A DNA stretch of 64,000 bases from Saccharina japonica (lineage: Eukaryota > Sar > Phaeophyceae > Laminariales > Laminariaceae): contig MEHQ01002735.1 in the NCBI GenBank assembly GCA_008828725.1, forward strand, positions 1-64,000. Reading direction: 5' to 3'. The notes beneath the pieces are model-generated. The model had not been told where the DNA came from. It saw only the letters and a program-made list of their open reading frames with translations, and searched no databases. Position 1 is the first letter of the stretch. Every line of letters begins with the position of its first letter. The translations under genes were made by a program, and so were the position numbers. Shown here piece after piece: positions 11,879 through 25,500 of this stretch.

Positions 11879-13091
11879 CTTTGTTTTTGTGGTTTCCTAT
11901 GGTCCGTGCAGTACTGTTTGTCCAATCTGTTTTCGGCNCATTTTTCGGCAACTTTGACCCAACATTACGACGAAAGAAAACGAAAATGAAAAAAGGCCAT
12001 CATGTCAGTTTTTTCGTATGCGTCATGAAGAACACCCCTGCCAAATTTCGTCTTTCCAACTCTTCTTATCTTGGGTGCTCAAAGTAGATTTCCGTGAAAG
12101 TAAATGTCCCCCTAGGGTTCAGCTCGATACATTGTTCTAGTACTTTAGCAGGCGTTATACTTGTCACTTGTACGGATCGCATACTAAAACATGTATCATC
12201 GACGTCTTCCCCTTGTTAATGCGATCTATCAACACGTCTCGCGTCTAATTATTCCGCGTATTGGCCGAATTATGGCCAGAGAAGAATCATATGGATTTTA
12301 GTATTAGACTTAAATCCTATACAACAACGCCTCCCCAAGTAATACGAACAATTCCCATATCTCACGAACTACAGCTCGGACGCCAAAACCAGCTTCACCG
12401 ATGTGTTCGCTTGTTGATGCGGTCACGTGGATATGCTTGTGGTTGCGAGTTTCAGTGTATTCACTTTTCATTCGCCCGAAGGTGGAATGTTACGCTTTTT
12501 CCTGGAACAGCTCGTTAAAAAAAACGTTAAAATATACCTCATTCACCAAAAAAGAAAAAAATCAAAAAAGGCCATCAATACGTTTTTTCGTATGGTCATG
12601 AAGAACAACCCTGCCAAATTTCATTTTCCAACTCGTTTTCCTTTAGGGCGCAAAAGTCTGAAGACGAAATGTTCCTGCTCTTGCTGGAACCAGCTCGTAT
12701 ACACTTTTGCCTTATTTGCACACTCTCCCTTTACAGGTAGTAGGTACCTGGTAACGGAAAATGGGCTCCCACCCCCTCGGAAGCTTGCGATACGTGAGTC
12801 TAACTACGAGTGAGTACGAATACCCCCCACTCGTAACTCACAACAGCAGTCGGTCTTTTTCGGATTCACTTTTACTGTTGTTTCGATCGTCACCTCAGCC
12901 TCACCGTTGTGCCGACATGCCGGCATGCTTTGTCGACGGCGTGATCGTTTCGGGTGTGTGGTGTAGTTGGATTTCGAAATCTGAGAAACGCTGCTTGCCC
13001 TTTTCAATGTTGCTTTTGTGAAATTTGACATTTTATTCTGTTTTATTTGTCAAATTTGACAAAACTCCTACAGGAAACGCAAAAAGCAAAC

Positions 13092-13256
13092 TCTACCACC
13101 GACCCCTGGTGGGGAATTTGACTGAAATGCTATTAATAGTTGTTTTTGTGAAATTTGACATTTGTCAATTATGACAAAACTCCAATAGAAAGCAAAAATA
13201 AAATAAAATACCACCGACCATTTCAGTAAAAATTACCACCAGAGGTCCGTGGTAGA
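13092..13256. mobile_element. Short MITE-like inverted-repeat element, copy 2
   Basis: The same element as at 11714-11878, in the second duplication unit. Confidence 0.6.
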
Positions 13257-13315
13257 CTTTGTTTTTGTGGTTTCCTATGGTCCGTGCAGTACTGTTTGTC
13301 CAATCTGTTTTCGGC

Positions 13316-14819
13316 TAATAACTTTTGAAATACGACGAATTGCAACACAAGCTGACCACAGTCGTGATCACCAGCGCTGAGCGAACAAATATTGTTTTAC
13401 CAGGCGTTTTTTTCGGCCACTCTAGAATCAAGTAAGTTACAGGTTGTCGAGGGCATGATCATAGCCAAATCAGCTATTTTGAACAAAATCGTGAATATTT
13501 AGCGACACACCGTTCCAATAATAAAAAAGAGTCCCCTCCAGATCGGTGAATGGAATCGTTTGGCAACCACTATTTCTATTTATGTTTGGTAGAAAAAGAG
13601 TCCCATTGAATTTTCCATGACGTCTCGGGTCCAGTCTTTTGCCCGTTTCTTCTCCATTTTTATATGTTTTACTAATTCGGAAGAAAAGTCCCCTGGGGAA
13701 TCTCAAGGGCTGTTGAAATCCGTTGTCTAAATGATACTACGAAAAGTACACCGTTCACCCCATTGAAATGTTATTTTCTGGTTTTTAGACGTAAAGATGC
13801 AAAGCAACTACCTTTTTCTTCCAGTAACACCTGCGCGGAAGAACAAGCGTTTTAGAGGTGTTTTCGAAATTTCGATCGCGTATCGATACCAGGAGAAACA
13901 TGTTCATTAATTGCTGGGAAAAATGTGGGGAAAAAAATCTGCACGGACTAGGAGATCTATCTATTATATATAGTTCGTCTGATGCCCAAAAAACAATACT
14001 TTAATCAAGTGATCTTTGATGCCCACTTTATCATAGCAACTTAGAGTGGAGCAAAAGCAAACAAAAAAACATCAAGTTTTTTCTGCCACACATTCAAAGC
14101 ACGCTTCTCCCTACGCCGGCATGCCCGGCACCGTCTTCTTACGTCGCAGGCTGGCATACTGCAGTACAACTCGCACGTGTGCCGTGCTTGTCGCCATGGC
14201 CACAGCGATTCGCGGCTGCTCTACGTACGAGTATTGCAGCAGTGCGGTAGATTGTATATCGTCCATCCTCGCTTTGGTCGCCTACTCGTATCGTATTCCA
14301 CCGCATAACAGGTACCAGGTAGCAGGTGCCAGAGAGCACCAGCAACTGTCCTCAAGTCAAGCACCGCCGCCACCACCACCACCACCACCACCACCAGCTG
14401 AGCACCAGTAGCGGCAGAAACGTGTCGCTGCTGTTGGTGGTGGTGGTTGTGTTTGCTGGTTTTGGTTTTGTAACAAATCTCGATCACTCTCCAAGGGATG
14501 GCAAGAAATAGACCATTTTGTCGAATGCTGCGCAATGATATGATACCAGGTATCACATATACCAGGCTACGAGTAGCTCGTAGGTGCCGCGAGACGCGAG
14601 ACACAAGCATAGCTCTTCGTCGATACATCACGTTCAGCGATGCTCAGGTGACATGCTCATGTGGCATTCTCATGAGCCTGCATCATGCTGTCATCATGCT
14701 GTCTGTGCACGCACGCACGTACGTACATAAAATGTGCCTGTTGTATATACGTACGTACGAAAAAGGCTGCTGCAGCAGTACGTATTTATTTCTATCATAC
14801 GTACGTACTGGTACGTATT
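13316..14819. other. No gene recognised
   Basis: AT-rich to 14040, then CAG/CCA-rich. The CCA run at 14366-14396 produces artefactual Pro and His open frames. Confidence 0.4.
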
Positions 14820-15511
14820 ATTAGAGTACTGATGGCCTAAATACTCGGAGTACTTGAAGTATAAGCAGTACTGAAGGCCCAAATACTCCGAGTACTGGGA
14901 GTATGAGCAGTACTTATCCTCGAGTACAAGCAGTACTGGAGTAAAAGCATCTAAATTACTCGGAGTACTCCCGAATATCGAGAGTATTGGACACCGAAAT
15001 ACTGCGAGTACACAAAGTACCTAAAATATGTTTTTTTCTCGAAAATACTCTAATTATACTCCGAGGTAATGGGAGCATCTGTGAATTTTGAAATGCCATA
15101 AACGCCAGTCGCATGCTCCCAGAACCTGGGAGGGATGACGGCCGAGTCTTTAAAATGATGCAAAATGCTCCTTACGTACTTCACACTCCGAGTCTACTCC
15201 GAGTATCGAGTACATTTCGTACTCCGAGTACTTAAGAGTATTAGAGTACTGGCGGCCTGAATACTCGGAGTACTTGGAGTATGAGCAGTACTGAAGCCCA
15301 AAATACTCGGGAGTAAAAGGAGTACCCGCAGTATCGGACCCCGAATTACTCCGAGTACAAGCAGTATCGAGAGTGTTCATACCCGAAATACTCCGAATAC
15401 GAGCAGTATCCCGGAGTATCGAACCCCGAAATACTCCGAGTAGACGAAGTACCTGAAGTATTTTATCTCCAATACTCCTTACTTTACTCCAAGGTACTCG
15501 GAGCATCTGTG
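14820..15511. mobile_element. Second copy of the dimeric ACTCCGAGTA element, left end missing
   Basis: Colinear with 3680-4360 including the unique linker (TAATGGGAGCATCTGTGA and CCCAGAACCTGGGAG) and the right terminal repeat GAGCATCTGTG. About 80 bp of the left end is lost. It shows that the element is mobile and not a local satellite. Confidence 0.8.
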
Positions 15512-15866
15512 GAATATTCGCAGTCAATTTGTTTCCTATTTATTCGTACATATTATTTTTAATTTGAGCCTTTATCATCTCCATTACTACTTGCTTTAAT
15601 GGCCCTACCGCCGTGGGGGCGGGAGGGCCTCTTATTCCCTAGTTCGTCATATTTGACAAATTAAATGTCAAATTTCCCAAAAGCAACATTAACAGGGTTG
15701 GGCCTGCTCACGTATCCGGGGAATGAACATTGGGAGTAGTGGGGGAGGGCGGGTGACAACTGAGGAACCAGCTCGTGCGCGATGGCACCACCACGAAAAG
15801 TCGCCGAACAAATTGCATCGTAAATACTGCGCATACTGAGCCCACCCGGATCTGAGTCACGCCTAA

Positions 15867-16101
15867 GGGTCGTTCTTATCGAGCAACTTTTTCCCAAAAT
15901 TTCCAAATAATGTTTTCGCGCAATTTTTAGGACATCCATATTTTCCAAAATAATTTCCAAATTTGGAACACGAAGCCTTCCAAATATTTTGTTTTCTGTG
16001 AAAATTCCAAATTTCCAAAGAAATCCTGTTTTTTCTTGATTTTCCTGTTTGTTTTTTTCAATTGGAAACTTTGTGAAAATGTCGCTCGATAAGAACGACC
16101 C
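15867..16101. mobile_element. PIF/Harbinger-type MITE, copy 1
   Basis: 235 bp with terminal inverted repeats GGGTCGTTCTTATCGAGC, flanked by TAA on both sides (15864-15866, 16102-16104), the 3-bp TWA duplication typical of PIF/Harbinger. The interior is foldback sequence of TTTCCAAATTTCC words. It lies about 260 bp upstream of the GH114 start codon. Confidence 0.75.
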
Positions 16102-16211
16102 TAAGAGGGGGAGAGAACAGAAGGGCCAAGATAGTAAACGGGACGAAAAACAAAAAACGTAAAGAGGCCCAACTGTTGGCGGTGTCTCTATGCGGAGTAG
16201 GAACAGGGCCC

Positions 16212-16280
16212 CTTCTCCAAAGGGATGCGTGGTCAATGGTTACATGACTTAGGAAAGCAATAAATGAGCACCCCTCCCGC
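16212..16280. repeat. Oligo-C-tailed dispersed repeat, copy 1
   Basis: AAAGGGATGCGTGGTCAATGG, TGACTTAGGAAAGCAATAAATGAG, then a C-rich end; 86 bp upstream of the GH114 start. Confidence 0.65.
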
Positions 16281-16365
16281 CCTCTCTCCCTCTCTCTCTC
16301 TGTCGTGCCGCTGACGGCCTTTGACTCTCACTTTCCCTCCGATACGCCAACCTAACATCCACAGT

Positions 16366-16573
16366 ATGCCGAGCGCGGTCTTTTCGCGCTTGACGGGTCC
16401 ACTCGGAGCACTCGCGATACTCTGCATGCTCTGTTTGCTCGGCGTGCAACCTGGCCTGGCCAAACGCCGGGGCCAGAAAACTCTGCGGGCTTCTGAGTCA
16501 GCCGTCGTCGGTACGGTGGAGTGGGTGGCGGTGAATGAAGGCGACACGGAAATCACCGAGCCGCTACAAGATG
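16366..16573 (+). CDS. GH114 gene exon 1: start codon and signal peptide
   Basis: ATG at 16366 opens a typical secretion signal: short n-region, hydrophobic core [12 protein letters not shown], probable cleavage after GLA near residue 32. Then follows the first strand of a beta-sandwich domain ([20 protein letters not shown]). Two donors are possible: GTGAAC after 16573, which gives a phase that joins exon 2, or GTGAGC after 16587. An in-frame TTG upstream is not needed. Confidence 0.7.
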
Positions 16574-19500
16574 GTGAACAACTTGTGGTGAGCATGGTCT
16601 TCACCCGCGTTGAGTTCGGTCCGTAAGCTGTACCTCTGCTTAAAAACTGCACGGCAATCGATTTTCCTCCGTCAAGTAGTGGGTCGACATTTTCGTGCCG
16701 TTTTCTGAAGTCGTTGTCCATGACATTTATGTGGGGGGTAGCTGTGTGTGTCCTGTGACTTATATCTCTGCCGACGCCCTTCAAAACTGCCATCCTTACA
16801 CGACGTACACTCTCTTGCTCCACTTGCTAGGACGCTGAAGGGGGAACTCCATGCGCAGCCTATGACTGTATCGCGTTCAAGAGTAATGAGTGGGGTGCTG
16901 CCGAGGTAAATATTTTTTCCTCGTCGAGTCTCGTACAGTAGGTTCCCCATGATGCTTCATCATTCAAGCTGAATATACTTACCGATATACCTTTGCTGCC
17001 GCTCACAGCGTGCGTCGTTATGAGAAATTTTGATATCTTGCACATGAGTGCCATACAGTTATGTGGTATGTACCCTCTTGGGAGTTGAAAGAGGAAACAC
17101 TACGACATCAGGTGAAGATTACAGAAGTATAGTAGTAACGGTCACTGCGTGGTTGGGGGATGATATGATACAATGGTTAGTACCCTAGTCACAATGCAAG
17201 GAGTCGTACTGCACGAGCGCAGCAGGACTTTATCCCAACATGGACGCGCGCGCTACTCGCAGACGGTTGATAGCGCTACCGGTATCATTGGTTTGGTCGT
17301 CGCTATCTCAACAGTCCCACAGAGGTTATATCCCGTTCCATTACTATTGATACCACAGTACTTTTCCAACCGACCTTTATCGACAAACTTTCCCCGATGC
17401 CTCTGCCTCCTACCGCTCCCTCAGTACGAGATTTATACATCGCCACCTTCGCCTCTTACGGGAGGTCTGACCGTCAAGTTCGTGGCGCAGCTTGGCTCTG
17501 ACGGTGTGGGTGCTGACTGGAAGGTCGATCTGTATGACTTCGTCGAAACCGACGGGTGGATTAATATCGGTGATCTGACCGGCGGTGAGCTACCCACTAC
17601 TCCCTCTATATTTCTCCTGTCCATTTGGCACCATTTCGTGTTATGGACTTTGTTGGACGCCAACTGTTGTGATCCTGCAAAACCCGTCGTTGTCCGCCTG
17701 TCGGCTCCCGTCCGTAACCTGCACATTAATCGATGCGAGACTCTGTAGTCTCGAGTTGAAGCTGTATCAATGTCGCTGGCATTATAGGTGATCTGACCGA
17801 CTGTGAGCTACCCACTGCTTCCTCTGTATGTATCCCGTCCTTTTGGCACTGTTTCTTTTTATGGACTTTGTTGGACGTAAACGGTTGTGATCCTGCAGAC
17901 CTTGTCGTTGTTCGCCTGTCCACCCCCGTCCGTGGCCCGCGCATTCGTCGCTGTGAGGCCCTGTACTCTCGGCTTGAAGCTGTATTGGTGTCGCTGGCAT
18001 CACCATCGTCGTCATCATCATCATTATCATCATGACCATCACCCCCTTCATCGTCTTTTTAATCCCGTATGAAGGCGTCGGCTTCCCGTTGTTCAAGGTG
18101 TTGCCCAAGTAGGCCTCCAAGAATGCCGCAATACCCAAGCCTCCCGTAGTGTACGTGGTGTTTGAAGTCCATGGCACCGGCGAGTTAACCTGCTTAAATC
18201 CCTATCAGGCTCATGCCCATGACCACATGTTGTTAACGTCGCCCGGGAGCGAGTCGCAGTAGTACACCTCGTATTGTTTTATATGCAAGTCCGGAAACGC
18301 CTAGTTTGGGCACCGTCGCCTCTCTAGAGGAGTATTATTACGATTAACATTATGGTCCATTCGCTGTGTCCCCGCGTTCATCGTTTTTCCTCAGTTACGC
18401 AGCACGAGTGGAAAGAGGTTTCCGTCAGCCTTGCTTCGGGTGCTTCGGCCAGCAATTTCCTCGACGTAGACGGATCCGTGATTCTGGTGCGGTTCAACCT
18501 GAGCTATCTGACGTATAAATGTCTTGGTATTTCCGTGTATGTGTTTGGTTCGGCGTCATCTACGACGGTGACCTTGTAGCAGTTGCGGATGGGTTGTTGG
18601 CTGAATCGTTATGCAACGCAAGTGCTGCTGATGTAGCGAAGGTGTTTTGAGCTCATTTTGTGCGGGGCCCCCTCGTGTGCGACGGTGACATCTTCGTGCT
18701 CAAGGACGGAAACTGCGCCACTGATATCCTCACCCCTGTGTTTGTGAAACGATCTGAAAACTTCGGCCCCCTCGCCAGGTGCGGATTTACACCCAGGGAG
18801 CGACAAACTTGAAGGTGAGAAACCTCACGCCATCGTGGGGGTCAATGTCAAGGTACTACCACGGTCTAAGTGCATGTGCGTAAAATCTGACCGCGCCTCT
18901 CTCTATCGACATGGAACATGACCGTTTGATGAAGTCGGGTCATGGACCAGACATGAACCGCGGTACGGCCTGAAGAAAGATAACGTGTCGGCGTACATAC
19001 AAGTTGTTTACCTGTGGACGCCTGTCCTTTCGCGATTGCTTTCTCGTATTATGGCATGCTGGACGAATAAACACAACGTGCATTTTAGGACTGCGCGAAG
19101 ATGAGATAATCGTGCACGTCGGTAGCCCATTTGCCGTGCCCTCACCGTTCTGAGCCTGTAACGCCTATAGCTCTGTTGCCGAATTTGACAGCCTGCATAC
19201 TATCATGTGTTCTCTATCTCCCGTGCGCACACTCTACTGCAGATCCTCTATCTCGACCAGGTTCAGACGATCGGAGACGATGGTACAACAACTCCAGACC
19301 CAACTCCGAACCCAACTCCGGTCCCAATTCCGGACCCCAACCCGGACCCAACCCCGGCCCCAACTCCGGACCCAACTCCGGCCCCAACTCCAGACCCAAC
19401 CCCGGCCCCAACTCCAGACCCAACCCCGGCCCCAACTCCGGACCCAACCCCGGCCCCAACTCCGGACCCAACTCCGAATCCAACTCCGGTCCCAATTCCG

Positions 19501-22500
19501 GACCCCAATCCGGACCCAACTCCGAACCCAACTCCGGTCCCAATTCCGGACCCCAACCCGGACCCAACTCCAGCGCCCACTCCGGACCCGACTCCGGACC
19601 CAACTCCGGCCCCCACTCCGGACCCAACCCCGGCCCCCACTCCGGACCCGACTCCGGCCCCCACTCCGGACCCAACTCCGGCCCCCACTCCGGACCCAAC
19701 TCCGTCGCCTGTGGAGCCCGGAGTTATACAACGCTGGTCGGCGTTTGCTCAGTTCGTGCCTGATTGGGTAGCCTGGTGAGTTGTTCTACATGTTACTGTT
19801 TAAAGGGAGCTGTCAGCTCTGACTCTGTTGTACGGCGCCTTCCCATTTCCTTTCAGTGACCTGGTGTGTTCAGGATTCGGCAGGTTTCTTCAGCTCGTTA
19901 AATCTCACGTGCATGTCCCCACGCTTAACTATTGAGTAATGCCTGCCTTATAAGGGTGGCGGCTTAGTTTCTGAGCCCCTCACAGGAGGAGCTCAATCTC
20001 TCACCCGAATCATGTTTTCCAAGGAAAATGTTCGCGCGACCCGATCAAAGTTTGAATACGCGCTATCATAGCCCTGAAACAAAAGTACTCGTAAAAGCAT
20101 CCAGCTAACCAGTAGTTTCCCAGAGGAGAGGTCAGCCGGTCAAAAAGACAGTGAGCCATAAAGGGAAATCCGTTTTGTGAGACGAGTCTAATACACTAAT
20201 TTTAATAGTGGTTAATATGACAGCTTCCCCGCACCTATGATACATCCAACAGGAAATTAAAGCTAGGAAATGGGGTATGCGACGATCTGGAGGAATGCCG
20301 CACGGACTCTGCCTGCTGCAACAACCCCTCTGACGACGTTTGCGGCAACGGCATCTGCGAAGAACGTAAGCACTCGGTCAGACATATACCAGGTGTCCAC
20401 TATGACTCGTGCGACGGAAGCGGGGGGTCACGCGTACTCGTAGGTGTTTTGTGACGTTTGGTTTAGCCACATTCACCGCCATGGGATTGTTTGTAACGCT
20501 GCGACCCACAAGCGATTGTCGAGTCGAGTCTTGAGTAAGGTGCAGAGTCAACCGCCCGAGTGGAGTGATCGCGGTAGTGAAAATGACGATGTCATCATAA
20601 CCCCTCTATCGCAGTGCCAGTCTTGCTTAAAAGAAAAGCTGCGATGCCTGGCAGTGTTCTCAAGTTAATTTTGTGGGCATGCCATGAACGGTACACTTGG
20701 AGTACATGTGGTTCTCTCCATCCGGTCACCGCTGGAAGAATCATGCGTGTCAAGGCTCGGTCTCTGTGGTAAGAGAGATGAAGAGGTGGCGCCGAGCGTC
20801 TGTGAACAACACTTGTGATGATGGAAAGACAAAACAAAATGGAAGACAAGGCGCGTACGTGGCCAGTGTAGGAACCAAGAACAGCCCCCCATCGGCCCCA
20901 AGGGGCGGCCGGGGTGCCCTTCTTGAGCCACACAGATAATAACCTATCATGGCTAACCCTAGAAATAGGTAGGTATAACATATGAGACTCTACGTATTAT
21001 TGCCCACTTCGTTGCGTCTTTTTACTACTAATAGAGGAGACGAGGGCCAACTGTAACAAGGACTGCACCCACACGATCTCCGTCTGCGGGAACGGAGCGT
21101 GCGATAATACCTACATCGGCGACGACTATCACATCAGCTTGTGAGTTTACATGTATCTCGTGTTTGTGAGCCCTCCATCAAGTGCGCAACTATTACGGCG
21201 TGTGGGTATGTTGTTAAACAGTTTTCTTGGTTTCGAGTCATCCGGACCAGGTTGCGTGTATGGGTTTCACGCGCAAGGAGGCCGGGTTGGGAATTTCAGA
21301 TCATAATATCCATCTACCTTCGGGTTATATCAATGAAATTGTCTGGTGGTTGATCGACTCGTACCGACTTAGAGGCGCGTGCTACGATATTAGAGGTCGC
21401 ACGTTTTGGCTATTTGTTTTTTTGTTCTGACTAACGGGGCCTTAAGAACGGGTCACACGTTTCTGGGGAGAAACTACTTGGAGTTCGTGTGGAATAAAGT
21501 TTGCAGCTATGAAAGAGGGTTAAACTGCCAAATCTGAAACACGTTTTACGAAATTGTTCGTCATGGGCGTTGGCCGTGGGGGTCGTTCTTCGGGTAAAGC
21601 GTTAATTTAGCTTTTTCTCGAATTCGTAGTTTGAGTGAGCTACTGTATACAGTATAGAGCTGTCCCCGAGTGAGGAGCCTAGGGGGAAACATCGGTGTGC
21701 CCCCAACGAGTAGCATATGCGTCTATATACAGAGAGGGTTGGCTACCAACTATTTATTAATGGGTTACTTCGGAATTTGGGAACGCGATATAAAAAGGCG
21801 TAAGTACGTACCTGGTATGCCGTACCCAACAACCATTTACGGTAGAAGCCAATCATTCGCGTACAGTAGAAGCAAACATGTGGACAGAGCCTCCACAAGT
21901 GGTATTTAGTATTTAGACGACGTGAGAGTGGGTTAGTGAAATATTTTCTCGTCCATACTATTGGAGGGTGAGAGCTTGGAGTAATCAAAACAAAAACTGT
22001 TTCCGGGGGAGGGCGTGGTGCAGGGACATACTACTTGTAGGATTGGTTGAAGCATCTCCTCTCGTTCGCAGATCCCCTTACCCACCTACCCTAGCCCTAA
22101 CCTGTGCGCTACGATAGGACCAGAAATGTATGGCCAAAATAATGGCTGTGGCCGACGGGTTCCTCAACTATTTATAAGGAGCTACCCAATAAGGCATGGC
22201 TCATCGTACCCAATAAGACATGCCTCACCACCCAATAAGGCATATGCCTTATAAGGCATGCCTTATCACCCAATAAGGCATGTGCCGTATAAGGCATGCC
22301 TTATCGCTGGAACGCCATTCATTTACGTTTTTATGATTCCTAGGCCATGAGGTTATCGGTGATGGCGCTTAGACTTAGACCCCTGCTACGAGACGGGTAG
22401 CATTTGCATTCTGACAATTTGCTTTTTAATTTTCATCCCATGTATTATCTTTGCCGTTCTTTTATATCTCCTTCCTAGTCGTAACTCAGATCCAGGGTCA

Positions 22501-25500
22501 CAAAGTAGGTTGTTCTCCCTCCTCCCCTGCTGCCGTTCGTGCCTTGCATTTTTATCGCGAGAAGACTTCTTCAGCCCTTTCTTCCCTCGTGGACTCGCAA
22601 CGATTTGCGCCTACACACTCTACTACGCGCTCTCAGCAATTGTTAATTATTATTATATTTGCCATCCGGTAATAATGTGCAGCATAAGCTTCAACATTGA
22701 TCACTCATAAGATTCCCGAAAGCAGAAAACCACGGAAACCAAGGAAACCTATGCGAAAAGTCTAACATCCTTCTATGTCTACTTCCCGCCAAGAGTTATC
22801 CACAATAATCCATTTGTTGTCCTTGCTCCCTCTTCTTCCCAATATGCACTCTTTACGTTCTATTATCTCAGCAATTGATTCTGTTTTTTTTTTTTGCAAA
22901 TAAACTCAAAGGTCCGACCCACGTGAGATTCGAACCCCGGAAACAAACTTTTGGTAGCATTCGAGGGTACATAACACTACGCGTAGACTATCGGGGCGAC
23001 TGTGCAGCTCTTATTCCGATCATACCTTTTACATGCTATACCTATCAAAGTTATAGCAATAATGCAGTCCCTCTCAAAAGAATGCCTTTACCGACTCCTA
23101 ACCGACTATTAAAATACCAGACTGACACACCCCTAACTACCAGGTACTCAATAAGGCACGGTTTATATCGTTGAAATGCTCCTCCTGTATGTAGCTGTTT
23201 GTTTTCTGTAACGTTTAAGTTTACGCCTACAAACAGTAGGCCATAGGAATGTTCATCGATACGTATTATACGCATGAACTTTCAGCTTTTCTCAAAGCCC
23301 GTTTTCGGGTACTAAACAGATATCCTACCTACCTACCAGGTATCCTATAATCAAGCGAGGAGAACCTCGGCAAATATCAATGTTGGTGCACTCCCCCCGC
23401 ATGCGGCTCCTGCGACGGCCGAAAATGTACCCGTTGAAGCTCGGATGGTTGAAGCCCGGATGCATGCGACGGTAGAGGTGCACCACGATATTAAGGTTTT
23501 GCCTTCTGAGGGTGGTCATTTCATTTGATTATACTATAGGATCTCTGTACCTCAGCCCAAACACTTACGATTGTGGTAATAAGGATGTGGTGTAGCGTGT
23601 ATACCAAACTATGCATACTACAGATAATTACTCCGTGTTATCGAGTGACGACAAAAGATGACTTGCCAACAAGGATAAGATCCGATATGTAGAGGGAAAT
23701 AAAAGTGCTACCTGATGAGCAATTGAAGTCAACTATCCTTCGTGTCAGTGCGTAGTGACTGCACATCACAATAGGTACGCATGGATCTCAACGTCCATAA
23801 TATGCTAACAGCAATCCCATGGCCTAGTATGCATAACATGAAAAATATCGCAATAGAAGAATGAACTTGGAACGATTTGGGGATAAGGAGCCCGGTCGTT
23901 CAGAATACAGTTCCAACCCAGACGTGGCTATCGTACCATGGCTCCTCGGAAGCTGTGAAGTACAGTACGATCCCGGGCAGTATACTATCATTTACGCGCC
24001 TGCGCTTGCTGCAGTCGTTTACCTTGATGATGACCCAACTGTGCGTACCGTTGCAATGCTGCCAGGTACGAAAGCGAAACCATCTGCCCCGTGGACTGCA
24101 CAGATTCCCCGAACCTCGACGTATCAGCATCCTCTTCTGTAAGTATGGACGTGCAAATGTCTGCTGGGCCTCGAGGCTTGCGTGTTTTAAAACGAATCTC
24201 TGCCAGAAAGGCCAAAGGGTAGGTGATGTTTTTTTAGTATGCCTCGTTCTGTATCTTGTAGTTTTGTAATTTACATCCGTCTACTATTTTTGTGTAGGAT
24301 TCCAATCCCACCCTCCAATCTAGGCCCGGGTAGAGCTTGCCTAGTTCCACATGCAATGTCTGCTATACGGACCTAAAATATCTATGGTTGGGTGCTGGGG
24401 CTAGGAAACTGGCTGCAATGTCTCCTCTTGTTTGGGGGCGTTCGAGCCCACGTGGACGGTAGGCTTGTTGGGACGTAGATGTTGGGTTGCTTGACACTTA
24501 GGGCGGTTATCTTTTAATCGTGTGGGCTAACTCTCTCTCCAGTCCAAACGCCAGGAAAGCACCCCCTACCCCCAGGATCCCCCTTACAGTTTCCCCCTTG
24601 GATTATACGAGTGTGCTTGGTACTGTATATCGCTTCACTGTTTTGCCAAAACGGATGAAGTTACACTGTCTCAAGACATTCAATACTGAATGTTTCCCAT
24701 TTTATATCTGCTAAAGACAAACAATTCATGAATTCACACCAACTTAATTCGTTACTAACTTAACTTCATCCACGAACATATACTTAGTATATTGCGCTTT
24801 ATCGTCTCCCTCGAATGTGAATATTAACTATATTGCACTGCGGTGTTGACTTTCAGCAGTATGAAATGGTCAAGTTTCGGCGTTGTATTGAGCAGATTTG
24901 TGAATGTGCCAACCGGGGACCTCCACCTTTTGCATTTGCTATGGAATTCATCCCTCTCGCGGCAACCCGGCAAAGCTCTTGTGTGGCGATACCCTTTTAG
25001 CGATACACCCTACCGTACAACGCCTTTCACACGCCCGGGGATGAAGTTCCGAGTTTGTTTCCACCAAAATTGTGGGGGGGGGGTTGAAAAATCGTCGCAG
25101 AGATGCTTCCATATATGTATCGCTGTTGTGTTGTAGAGAAAGTCAGGCTAGGCGGGCATCATAGGGGGTGTCTTGACTCAAGCACCGACTACTCGTACCC
25201 ATGTAACCCCTCGATCACCTACACCTGCTCTCGCAATGCCGTCCTAACATAAGCGCCTCGAAACCACACCAGTAGTACACTGATTGGTGCCGATGCACAA
25301 CAACGCCAAACGAAACGACACCAGTACAATGGTTGGTGCCGATCACAAGAACGCCTTCTTAGCGTTCTCGTAACGATTTTTCGCGTGCTATATTAGTGTA
25401 AATGGGGATGTCATGTGCCCATAATACCAGGCAATAGTTATCCCAGACCACACGCTGGAAGGTGATCTATACCTGTTGAACCATCCTACTGTAGGATCGT

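Larger units (their letters stand above)
11323..13315. repeat. Direct duplication, units 1,375 bp apart
   Basis: 11323-11937 and 12698-13315 are nearly identical apart from small indels (for example ATTAATA present only in copy 1). The spacers also share a diverged segment (AAAAAGGCCATCA...CGTATG...CATGAAGAAC; about 11985-12050 and 12560-12630), so this is a tandem duplication of a larger unit. One ambiguous base lies at 11938 directly after copy 1. Confidence 0.85.

Noticed and set aside
11323-13315. The two 615-bp direct repeats as a pair of long terminal repeats
   Set aside because: No TG...CA ends, no primer-binding or polypurine sites, and the spacer itself shares part of the repeat unit, so a tandem duplication explains it better.
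19205-19779. Five other long open frames over the Pro-Thr repeat, on both strands ([25 protein letters not shown] and similar)
   Set aside because: All are produced by the same stop-free coding minisatellite. Only the PTPDPTPA frame joins the N-terminal domain and exon 6 in phase.
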